From positions 408,994 through 472,993 of the forward strand of contig NZ_JACORT010000003.1 of assembly GCF_014297465.1 (NCBI RefSeq): a DNA stretch of 64,000 nt, in the 5' to 3' direction. The notes below the pieces were generated by a model, which saw only the letters and a list, made by a program, of their open reading frames with translations, was not told the DNA's origin and ran no database searches. The translations under genes were made by a program, and so were the position numbers. Below are positions 32,722-40,525 of this stretch, in pieces. Every line of letters begins with the position of its first letter. Within the stretch, counting starts at the first letter, position 1. The stretch is from Ramlibacter cellulosilyticus (GTDB lineage Bacteria > Pseudomonadota > Gammaproteobacteria > Burkholderiales > Burkholderiaceae_C).

Positions 32722-35687
32722 TGAAGGACGCCAACGGCTCCCGCTTCGAACTCCTGCTCGGCGAGCCGGACTGGGGCCGCTGCCGTGCGCCGGCCGCGGA
32801 TGGCAGCCTGCGGCCGCTGGCAGCCATCTGGTCCGACGAGGACGAGGCCGAGTCGCTGGTGTTCGAGCCCGAGTCGCAGAGCCTCACGCTGGCGCCGCGG
32901 GTCGCGCGCTTCCGTGCCGCACCGACCGATACGCCCGCCGACGCGGCGCGCCGGCTCGGCGCGGCCAGCGATGCGTTCGGCAACGTGTACTGGATCGCGC
33001 AGGGCGGCGCGCGCATCGAGGTGCTGGCGCGCGACGGGCTCGTGCCCGCATTGCACTCGCTGGCGGAGGACGCGCCCGAAGCCGCGGGCGAGGGCGACTT
33101 CGCGCCACTCACCGCCCCCGTCGCCCGTACGCGGGTGTTGCGCGGCCTCGCGGTGACGGCCCAGCACCACCTCGTGGCCGGCGTGTTGCCGGAGCGGGAC
33201 GCCACGGGCACCCTCGTCACGGCCGGTGGGCTGCGCGTGTACGACCTGCTCGCGGGCGGCCCGCCGCTGCCGGTGCGCTGGCCGCGGCACTGGCCCTTCG
33301 AGCCGTTCGCGATCGCGTCGCGTCCGGGCGGCGGCGTGGCCGTGCTCGATCGCACGCACGCGCGCGTCTGGCTGCTGGACCGGCGCCTGGGCATGCATGC
33401 CGTGTTCCCGGTCGAAGCGGCCGATGCGTCGCAGCCGGACGATTTCACCGGCGAGGACGATCGCACGCCAGCCGCCCCTGCGCCGCGGCAGCCCTGGTTC
33501 GCCCTCGTCGTGGACGCGGCGGGAGGCGGCGACCCCGTGGCGCTCGCCGTGCTGCGCGACCACTCCGTGCTCGTCCTGGACGGGGAGGGCGCCGATGGCT
33601 TCGCACTCCTGTCCTTCTATGAAGCCGGTGCGCTGCGCGCGCGGCTCTCCACCCGCTGCATCCTGGACGTGCTCGATGCCGACGAGCGCGAGGGCTTCGT
33701 GCTGCGCGGCCATGACGCGGCGCTCGCCGTCGTCGCCGACGACCAGCCCGAACGCATCGTCGTCGCCTCGCACGAAGGCAACCAGTGCTTCGCCTTCGAC
33801 CTCGTGGAAGAGGACGACGGCACGCTGCGCCTGAAGCCGGTGCGCAGCTTCCTGCCCATGCGCCGCTTCGCCGGCAAGGGGCTGGTGCGTCGCCGTCCCG
33901 ACGGGCCGGTCGCCATGCCGGAGGACACGGGCCTGCTGTACGACGGCGCCGGCGTGTGGCTGCCGCTCGTGCGCGAGCGCCGGCCGCGCTACGCGCCCAC
34001 CGGAGAGTTCGAGACGCCGGTCTTCGACAGCGGCGAGCCCGCGTGCACCTGGCACCGCGTGGTGGTCGACGGCTGCATCCCGCCCGGCAGCCAGGTGCGC
34101 ATCGCGACGCGTGCCTCGGACCTCGCGCTGGAACTGCCGGACCAGCCGTATCGCAGCGAGCCGCTGCCGGTGCTGCGCCCCGACGGGAGTGAACTGCCCT
34201 GGCTGCAGGACGGGCCCACCGTGCGCACCGATGCCGCGCATGGCCGCGGTGCCTGGGAGCTGCTGCTGCAGCGCGCCCGCGGGCGCTACCTGCAGCTGCA
34301 CGTGGTGGTCGACAGCGCCGACGAACTCGCGACGCCGCGCCTGTTCGCGCTGCGGGCCTGGTCCCCGCGCTTCTCGTACGCGCGGCGCTACCTGCCGGCG
34401 GTGTACCGCGAGGACGAAGCTTCCTTCGATTTCCTCGAGCGCTTCCTCGCCAACTTCGAAGGCATGTTCACGGCGCTGGAAGACCGCATCGCCGCGGCAG
34501 CGGCCCTGTTCGACGTGCGCACCGCGCCGGCCGAGACGCTGGACTGGCTCGCCGGCTGGCTGGGCCTGGTGCTCGACCCTGCCGTGTCGCCGGACCGCAA
34601 GCGCGAGCTGATCCGCTTCGCGGTGCCGCTGTTCCGCTACCGCGGCACGACGCAAGGCCTGCGCCTGGTCACCGAGCTCGTGCTCTCCGACTGCGTGCGT
34701 CCCGAGGACTTCGCGCTGCCGCAGCGCTCGCAGCAGCAGCCGCGCGGGGTGCGCATCGTGGAGCGCTTCCTCGCGCGCCGGCTGCCGCGCGCCCTGCTCG
34801 GCGAAACCGTGGTCGATGCGCCGCGGCGCGTGCAGCCCGGAGATCGCTGGTCGGTGCAGGAAGGGCCGGAAGGCCTCGACCGCCGCTTCCGCGCCGCGCT
34901 CGCTGATGAAGGGTTCGAGGACGCGGACAGCCAGGCCTTCGCGCCCGTGCCCCCGCCAGACGCCACGGTCGCTGCCGCGTGGCAGCGCTTCTGCGCGGCG
35001 CAGCTCGGTGCCGTGCCGCAGCTCGCGGAGGCGCTGCGCGCGCGCTGGGCCGCGACGGTCACCGCGCTGCCGGAGGCGGACCGCCATGGCCTCGGCCCGG
35101 AGCTGCCGCGCGACTGGCCCGCGAACGCGAATGCCCAGGCGCTGTGGCGCCGCTTCGTCACGCAAGGCCTGCCGCGCGACCTGCGCCGCTGGCTCGCACG
35201 CTGGCAGGCCTTCCTCGCGCGCCGCTACGGGCGCATCGACGCCTACGCGCGTGCGTGGGCCGCGAACTGGCCCGCCTTCGACCTGGTGCCCGCACCGGCG
35301 GTGCTGCCGCGGGCACAGCACGCGCTCGCGGACTGGGCCTTGTTCGAGACGCGCCTGGAACCGATGGCGGCCGCCGCGCACCGCTTCCTGGTGCTGGTGC
35401 CCACCAGCGGGCCACTGGAGCGGGCCGAGGTGCTCGCGGGCCGGATGGACTGGGCGCGCCGCGTGGTGGCGCTGGAGAAGCCCGCGCACACCGTGTTCGA
35501 CGTCGGCCCGTACTGGGCGCTGTTCCGCACCGGCTTCGCGCGGCTCGGGCTCGACACGCTGCTGGGCGAAGGCAGCCGCGCCCCGTCGCTGGCGCCGCAG
35601 CTCGTGGTGGCGCAGGGCCAGGTGGGGGCGAGCCGCATCGCGTTCGGGAAACAGTCGGATGGCGACCGGCTCGTGCTGGCCTGCTGA
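32721..35687 (+). CDS. gpI-like tail/baseplate protein with N-terminal beta-propeller-like region (Pvc12)
   Basis: 988 residues. The TIGR02242 tail domain lies at about 551-650 (SYARRYLPAVYREDE, FDFLERFLANFEGMFTALEDRI, LDWLAGWLGLVLDP, and FRYRGTTQGL). The first about 430 residues contain repeating strand units (GGVAVLDRTHARVWLLDRRLG, DPVALAVLRDHSVLVLDGEG) that suggest an NHL/propeller-like domain. The last about 330 residues are Ala/Arg-rich and less typical. The fusion of a propeller to the gpI wedge protein is common in eCIS loci of this type. Translation is coupled to the gp6-like gene. Confidence 0.88.
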   Translation: MKDANGSRFELLLGEPDWGRCRAPAADGSLRPLAAIWSDEDEAESLVFEPESQSLTLAPRVARFRAAPTDTPADAARRLGAASDAFGNVYWIAQGGARIEVLARDGLVPALHSLAEDAPEAAGEGDFAPLTAPVARTRVLRGLAVTAQHHLVAGVLPERDATGTLVTAGGLRVYDLLAGGPPLPVRWPRHWPFEPFAIASRPGGGVAVLDRTHARVWLLDRRLGMHAVFPVEAADASQPDDFTGEDDRTPAAPAPRQPWFALVVDAAGGGDPVALAVLRDHSVLVLDGEGADGFALLSFYEAGALRARLSTRCILDVLDADEREGFVLRGHDAALAVVADDQPERIVVASHEGNQCFAFDLVEEDDGTLRLKPVRSFLPMRRFAGKGLVRRRPDGPVAMPEDTGLLYDGAGVWLPLVRERRPRYAPTGEFETPVFDSGEPACTWHRVVVDGCIPPGSQVRIATRASDLALELPDQPYRSEPLPVLRPDGSELPWLQDGPTVRTDAAHGRGAWELLLQRARGRYLQLHVVVDSADELATPRLFALRAWSPRFSYARRYLPAVYREDEASFDFLERFLANFEGMFTALEDRIAAAAALFDVRTAPAETLDWLAGWLGLVLDPAVSPDRKRELIRFAVPLFRYRGTTQGLRLVTELVLSDCVRPEDFALPQRSQQQPRGVRIVERFLARRLPRALLGETVVDAPRRVQPGDRWSVQEGPEGLDRRFRAALADEGFEDADSQAFAPVPPPDATVAAAWQRFCAAQLGAVPQLAEALRARWAATVTALPEADRHGLGPELPRDWPANANAQALWRRFVTQGLPRDLRRWLARWQAFLARRYGRIDAYARAWAANWPAFDLVPAPAVLPRAQHALADWALFETRLEPMAAAAHRFLVLVPTSGPLERAEVLAGRMDWARRVVALEKPAHTVFDVGPYWALFRTGFARLGLDTLLGEGSRAPSLAPQLVVAQGQVGASRIAFGKQSDGDRLVLAC

Positions 35688-35701
35688 ACGAGGAGAGTGT
35701 C

Positions 35702-37858
35702 ATGGGATGCTGCACAGCGAACGAGACGGGCCCCGGCGCCGAAGCGGCGGACCCGTGCAAGCGCGTCAACTACACGCTGGGCATGCTGCTCGGGGTCGAC
35801 GACTTCGTGCAGGAGTCCGCGTACCACCTCGCGCGCAACCGGGAGCTCGCGCGCGAACTCCTCGGCTACGGCACGGCGCACGGGCTGCGCGTGCTCGTCG
35901 AGAACGGAAGGGATGCCCAGGGGCAGGACGGCACGCGCCTGCGCGTCACGCCGGGCATGGCCTGGATGCCGTCGGGCACGCCGGTGTGCATCTCGTCCGA
36001 CCAGTGCGCGAGCCTGACGGACTGGGTGCGGACCCATCGCGCGGACCTCGGCACGGACAGCTCGGGCCGGATGCTGCGCTCCATCTACGTCGTGCTCTCG
36101 CATGCGGAGTGCCTCACCGACAACGTGCCGATCCCGGGCGAGCCGTGCCGCGACGACAGCGACCTCATGCAGCCCTCGCGCGTGGCGGACGGTTTCCGGC
36201 TGGAGCTGCGCCTGCAGCCGCCGCCGCAGCGCGAAGAGGATGCCTTGCGCGACTTCGTGGCCTGGTTGCTGAACCTGCCGCTCGCGCCGTCTTCGCCCGT
36301 GCTCACGGCCGACCAGCTCACGGACGCCGTGCGCGAGGCGGCGCGCGCGTGGCTGGAGCCCGATTCGCCGCCCACGTCGCCGCCGACCTGGCCTTCCGAC
36401 TACATGAGCGGCGAGGCGCCGGCGGGAACCACCGAGGAGCTGTTCGCCACGGCGCTGCGCCTGTGGGTCACGGAGCTGCGGCCGCTGTGGATGGCGCGCG
36501 CGGATTGCGGCTGCCATGCCGAGCCCATCGCGCCCAAGGACGATGCGGTGCTGCTCGCCGAGCTCGGTTTGCACCTGGTGGACTCCGGCGGCTGGGTGCT
36601 GGAGTCGCGCACGGTCGACGGCAGGGAAGTCGGCTGGGTCGACGTCGAGGAAGGGCGCCGGCCGTACCTCCTGAGCCTGCGCATGGTGCAGGAACTCGTC
36701 GCGCGCCATCCGGTGCCCGATCCTGCCGACACCGTGGTGAGCGAGACGTCCTTCGGCCAGCCGCCCGGCGCCGGCCATGCGCTGCGCTTCTCGCGCGAGG
36801 ACCACACCCACGGCACGCCGGTGCTGCCCGCGCTCGGCGGCGACCTCTCCGGCACGCTGGAAGACGCACGCATCGAGTCCCTGCAAGGGACGCGGCTGGA
36901 AGCGACCAGCCCGCTGGCCGAGGGCGACGTGCTGACGCTGGACGGCGGCATCTGGGTGCCGCGCCCCTTGCCCGAGCTGGGAGGCGACCTGTCGGGAACG
37001 ATGGACGCCGCCGCCATCCAGAGCCTGCAAGGCGTGCCGCTCGTGCACGGCAGCCCGCTCGTGGAAGGCCAGGTGCTCACCCTGCACGGCGGGCAATGGA
37101 TGCCGCGGCCCCTCCCTGTGCCACCCGCCCCGCCGCAGCAGCAGTCCGTCGCCCGTGGCAACAAGGCCGCCTACGAGATCGTGGCCGCCGCGGAGGTGGA
37201 ACTCTCGCTGCTGATGCCCGCGGCGGGGCGCACCCCAGGCGGCAAGATCACGCAGCGCTACGGCGCCATCGACTTCGCGGGCACGGCGATCCAGATGCAA
37301 TCGTCGACGCGGGCGCAACTGCATTTCGTCGTGATGGTCGACGAGGTGAAGCCCTTCGTCGGCCACGTGGTCAAGCTCACGCCGGTGTGGCTGCCGAAGA
37401 CGCCGTTCGGGTTCCGCGTCTACCTCCTGGGCGGCGTCACCGCGGGACCCATCACCCCGACCCCGGCGCCCACGCCCACGAGCACGCCAACGCCCGCGCC
37501 GGCCCCGACCCCCACCCCGACCCCCACGCGCGCCCCGACACCATCGCCGACCCCCACGACCACGCCGGCGCCGACACCTACGCTGACGCGTCCTCCCGCA
37601 CCCGGCGTGACGGTGGGACCCATCACGACCCCACCCGTCGCCACGCTGCGCCCGCCCGTGGTCACGCTCGCGCCCGTCGCCGGTCCCGTCGTGCGGCCGG
37701 AGCTGATCCGCGAGACCAGCACCCTCGGTGTGGCGGTGCGCGCGCCGCGCATGCAGCTCGCCTTCACCGTGCTGCTGGTGCCGGACGACGACTTCACCAG
37801 GACCGCGATGCCCTTCGGGCTGCAGCTCGAAGTGAGCCGCTTCGGCAAGGAGGCGTAG
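35702..37858 (+). CDS. Fibre-like eCIS protein with GDLSG repeats and PT-rich linker
   Basis: 718 residues. An N-terminal domain (NYTLGMLLGVDDFVQESAYHLARNRELAREL order) is of a kind shared by surface proteins of many contractile loci and is also present in the next gene. Residues 375-472 hold two tandem repeats of about 48-50 residues, each starting LGGDLSGT and ending PRPLP, a phage tail-fibre repeat style. A Pro/Thr-rich linker occupies about residues 584-634, and a last beta-rich domain follows. Likely a receptor-binding fibre (Pvc13 position), deduced from repeats and place. GAGGAG lies before the ATG. Confidence 0.75.
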   Translation: MGCCTANETGPGAEAADPCKRVNYTLGMLLGVDDFVQESAYHLARNRELARELLGYGTAHGLRVLVENGRDAQGQDGTRLRVTPGMAWMPSGTPVCISSDQCASLTDWVRTHRADLGTDSSGRMLRSIYVVLSHAECLTDNVPIPGEPCRDDSDLMQPSRVADGFRLELRLQPPPQREEDALRDFVAWLLNLPLAPSSPVLTADQLTDAVREAARAWLEPDSPPTSPPTWPSDYMSGEAPAGTTEELFATALRLWVTELRPLWMARADCGCHAEPIAPKDDAVLLAELGLHLVDSGGWVLESRTVDGREVGWVDVEEGRRPYLLSLRMVQELVARHPVPDPADTVVSETSFGQPPGAGHALRFSREDHTHGTPVLPALGGDLSGTLEDARIESLQGTRLEATSPLAEGDVLTLDGGIWVPRPLPELGGDLSGTMDAAAIQSLQGVPLVHGSPLVEGQVLTLHGGQWMPRPLPVPPAPPQQQSVARGNKAAYEIVAAAEVELSLLMPAAGRTPGGKITQRYGAIDFAGTAIQMQSSTRAQLHFVVMVDEVKPFVGHVVKLTPVWLPKTPFGFRVYLLGGVTAGPITPTPAPTPTSTPTPAPAPTPTPTPTRAPTPSPTPTTTPAPTPTLTRPPAPGVTVGPITTPPVATLRPPVVTLAPVAGPVVRPELIRETSTLGVAVRAPRMQLAFTVLLVPDDDFTRTAMPFGLQLEVSRFGKEA
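36824..37117 (+). repeat. Two tandem fibre repeats (coding)
   Basis: Unit 1 covers 36824-36973 (50 codons) and unit 2 covers 36974-37117 (48 codons). Shared positions include LGGDLSGT, a short A-x-I-x-SLQG block, SPL-x-EG-x-VLTL-x-GG and W-x-PRPLP. The units are diverged rather than recent copies. They probably form shaft segments of a trimeric fibre. Confidence 0.8.
37451..37603 (+). repeat. Pro/Thr-rich low-complexity linker (coding)
   Basis: About 51 codons of alternating Pro and Thr/Ala with few other residues, encoded by ACC/ACG CCG/CCC repeats. It is an extended flexible linker in the fibre-like protein. Such tracts are prone to slippage and length change between strains. Confidence 0.85.
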
Positions 37859-40348
37859 ATGGCCGCCGATACCGCGGTACGCGCCGGCATGCCCTTGCTG
37901 GAGCAGGGCATCCGCGCCGTCAACTTCTTCAACGGCCGGCTCGTCACGAGCCGCGACATGGCGCGCGACCAGCAGGCCCGGCGCGAGGGCGACGCGCGGC
38001 TCGGCCAGGCGATCGGCGGCGGCGTGGTGCAAGGCCTGGGCGTCGAGCGCTCGGGCGCAGGCACGGCGCGGCGGCTCACGGTGCGTGCCGGCCTCGCGCT
38101 GAACGGGGAAGGGCAGGCCCTGTGCCTCGGCAACGACCAGGTGCTCGCCCTCGTCCCGGAGGACGAGGAAGCGCCCGCGACGGCGGGCGGCTTCGGCGCC
38201 TGCGCCGTGCTCACCGGCGGCAGCTACGTCGCGGGCGACGGGCTCTACGTGCTGGCGCTCGCGCCGGCCCTGCAACCGGAGGGGCGCGCCGAGGTGCTGG
38301 CGCTGGAACCCGGCAACGCGCGCTGCAATTCCGACGCGGTGGTCGAAGGCGTCCAGTTCCGGCTGCTGCGCGTTCCTTCGGACGTGCTGCAGGCGCACGC
38401 ACTCGACACCGACGTCGCCGCCGACAAGGCGGTGTCCCTCCTGCGCAGCGAAGCGGCCGCCGCCTGCTTCGGCCAGCGCGCCCGCGGCGAAGCGCACGCG
38501 CGCGCGGTCGCGTCCTTGCGCTGGGGTGCGGAGAGTGGGCAGGATCCCGGCGAGGACGAAGCCCCCGGCCTGCTGGCCGACATGGCCACGCGCGGCCTCT
38601 CCGCATGCGACGTGCCGCTCGCGCTCGTCTTCCTGAATGCGGCCAGTGGCGTTGCCTTCGTGGATACGTGGGCCGTGCGGCGGCAGGTGGGTGCGTCGCT
38701 CGCTTCGCAGGCGTGGGGCGCGTGGGCGGGCGCGCGCGGCGAGGCACTCGCGCAGGCGCGGCTGGCACAGTTCCAGCAGCACCTGTCCGACCTGCCTTCG
38801 GGCGCGCTCGCGACCCTTCGCGCGAACGAATGGTTCCGGTGGCTGCCGCCGGCGGGATTCCTCGAAGTGGCGGGGACGACGATCGACTGGCGAACCTTCC
38901 TCGGCGGGCAGGCGCCGCAGAAGGAAGTGGTGCTGGCGCCGGCGGACGCGCCCGGCGTCGTCGCCGAGGCCCTGCGCCGCGATCCCCTGCCGCTCGCGAG
39001 CGGCTCGCGCGGCCTGCGCGTGTTCCGCCTGGGCAGCAGCGGCCCGCGCCTGTTCGTGCGCAACGCCGCCCGCATGCGGCACGCGGAGGAGGTCTGGCTC
39101 GACGGCGAGCGTGCGGGCCTTCCCGGCGTGGACGACGTGCAGCTCGCACTGGACAAGCTCGCCAGGCGAACGTGCGCGCAGGTCGTGCTCCGTCCCGAGC
39201 TGGGCGAAGACGCCGCGCGCGCCTTGTTCGAGCGGCTGTCCGGCAACGACGAGGTGGCGCTCTGCATCGAGAGCGGCATCCTGGACCTCGAGCGGCCCCT
39301 GGTCCTCGCGCGGGCGGGCGACGTGCAGATCCGCGGCCATGGCGCCGGGTCGCTGCTGCGCTGCCGTGCCGGCGAAGCGGCGCTGCGCATCGAGCGCTGC
39401 CGCTCGGTGACCGTGAGCGACCTCGCGGTGGCCGGTGGCGAACCTGCCGAAGGCAAGGCAGGCGAGGGCGTGGGCCTGCTCGGCGCGCTGACGGTCCTCG
39501 ACACGCCCAGCGTGCGCATCGAGCGCGTCACGGCGAGCTGCGAAGGCGCCGATTCGCTCATGGCGCGTGCGATCACCGTGATGAACCGCGAGAAGCGTTC
39601 GGCCGGCACGGAAGGGCCCACGCGGGTGCACGTGTCGGAGTGCGAGCTGCGCGTGGGCGCGGGGCAGGAAGGCCTCGGCTGCATCGGGTGCCACTGGATC
39701 GTGGCGCGCCACAACATGGTGTTCGCCACGGACACCGACGAGGCGATGGGCTGCGGCATCGTCGTGGCGGGACAGGTCGCGCTGGAGGTGCGCGTCGAGG
39801 ACAACCTCGTCGGGCTGGGCAGCCGCGGCATCGCCGTCGGCCTTTCGGACGGGGAGGACGAATCCGCCCTGCAGGCGGACCACGTCGTGCTCTCGGGCAA
39901 CCGCATCGTGCTGGTCGTGCCGCCGGACTGGGAACGCGGCAAGAAGGCGGCGCAAGGCACGTCGCGCTACGACGGGATGTTCGTGGGCAATGCGCAGTCG
40001 GTGCGGGTGCAGGCCAACCATGTCTCGGTCGGGGCCGTTGCTCGCCCGGAGATCGGCATGGCCGTCGGCACCAACCTGAAGCCGAAGGCGCGGCGGAAGA
40101 AGGCCACGCCCGGCGGCGGCCGCGGCCTGCTGCTGTACGGCGTCTACGGCCCGCGCCTGCTGGTGCGCGACAACCATTTCGTCAACACCAGCATCGGCAT
40201 CGAGATCGCCAGCGCGGGGGAGGTCCCCGGGCGGGAGTCCTGCCTGTGGCAGGTCGCCTGCAATCTGGGCGAAGGCGTGGGCACCCTGCTCAAGGCGCAG
40301 GGCAACCTCATGGACACCCTGCGGCAGGCGGACAACGTGCCGGAGTGA
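37859..40348 (+). CDS. Tailspike-like protein with parallel beta-helix
   Basis: 829 residues. The N-terminal region (AVNFFNGRLVTSRDMARDQQARREGDARLGQAIGGGV order, then RLTVRAGLALNGEGQAL) is related to the N-terminal domain of the preceding fibre-like protein. From about residue 440 it turns into a right-handed beta-helix pattern (LDLERPLVLARAGDVQIRGHG, LRIERCRSVTVSDLAVAGG, VRVEDNLVGLGSRGIAVGL, VRVQANHVSVG), as in tailspikes and polysaccharide lyases. It could bind or trim surface glycans. No catalytic site can be named. The ATG immediately follows the upstream stop. Confidence 0.78.
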   Translation: MAADTAVRAGMPLLEQGIRAVNFFNGRLVTSRDMARDQQARREGDARLGQAIGGGVVQGLGVERSGAGTARRLTVRAGLALNGEGQALCLGNDQVLALVPEDEEAPATAGGFGACAVLTGGSYVAGDGLYVLALAPALQPEGRAEVLALEPGNARCNSDAVVEGVQFRLLRVPSDVLQAHALDTDVAADKAVSLLRSEAAAACFGQRARGEAHARAVASLRWGAESGQDPGEDEAPGLLADMATRGLSACDVPLALVFLNAASGVAFVDTWAVRRQVGASLASQAWGAWAGARGEALAQARLAQFQQHLSDLPSGALATLRANEWFRWLPPAGFLEVAGTTIDWRTFLGGQAPQKEVVLAPADAPGVVAEALRRDPLPLASGSRGLRVFRLGSSGPRLFVRNAARMRHAEEVWLDGERAGLPGVDDVQLALDKLARRTCAQVVLRPELGEDAARALFERLSGNDEVALCIESGILDLERPLVLARAGDVQIRGHGAGSLLRCRAGEAALRIERCRSVTVSDLAVAGGEPAEGKAGEGVGLLGALTVLDTPSVRIERVTASCEGADSLMARAITVMNREKRSAGTEGPTRVHVSECELRVGAGQEGLGCIGCHWIVARHNMVFATDTDEAMGCGIVVAGQVALEVRVEDNLVGLGSRGIAVGLSDGEDESALQADHVVLSGNRIVLVVPPDWERGKKAAQGTSRYDGMFVGNAQSVRVQANHVSVGAVARPEIGMAVGTNLKPKARRKKATPGGGRGLLLYGVYGPRLLVRDNHFVNTSIGIEIASAGEVPGRESCLWQVACNLGEGVGTLLKAQGNLMDTLRQADNVPE

Positions 40349-40365
40349 GGCCATGGACTGTTTGT

Positions 40366-40478
40366 GCGTGCATGCCGCGGTAGGTGAAGCAGGTGATTGG
40401 AAACGTTGCGCGTCGATCCGTGAGGACGACGGAACGCACGCGGAAACTTGCCGAGCGGGTTCGAATCCCGCGCACGCC
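40366..40478 (+). ncRNA. Structured RNA with tRNA T-arm-like motif in the eCIS operon
   Basis: This lies in the only long gap (177 nt) of the operon. An outer stem GCGTGC (40366-40371) / GCACGC (40472-40477) encloses two hairpins. One is CGTCG-A-TCC-gtga-GGACGACG (40411-40431), with flanking CGTT/AACG. The other is a perfect tRNA T-arm, GCGGG-TTCGAAT-CCCGC (40455-40471), containing the B-box-like GGTTCGAATCC. At about 114 nt, with no CCA and no recognisable anticodon arm, it is not a standard tRNA. It may be a tRNA-like element or a decayed tRNA. Confidence 0.45.
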
Positions 40479-40521
40479 GGGGCGGTGGCCATGATGGCCC
40501 CGCCCCACTTTCGAGGGGCGG
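40479..40521 (+). promoter_or_regulatory. Mutually exclusive hairpins masking a ribosome-binding site
   Basis: GGGGCGG-t-GGCC (40479-40490) pairs with GGCC-CCGCCCC (40496-40506) around the loop ATGAT. The same CGCCCC segment (40501-40506) can instead pair with GGGGCG (40515-40520), which contains the GAGGGG ribosome site of the gene starting at 40526. The two folds exclude each other, giving an on/off layout for translation of the downstream gene. Confidence 0.5.
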
Positions 40522-40525
40522 TGCG

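Noticed and set aside
37451..37603. Repeat array resembling CRISPR
   Set aside because: It is an in-frame Pro/Thr codon tract without regular spacers or cas genes. No CRISPR array was seen anywhere in the window.
40366..40478. Functional standard tRNA gene
   Set aside because: The T-arm is perfect, but the span is about 114 nt, the D and anticodon arms are not recognisable and there is no CCA. It was kept only as a tRNA-like structured RNA.
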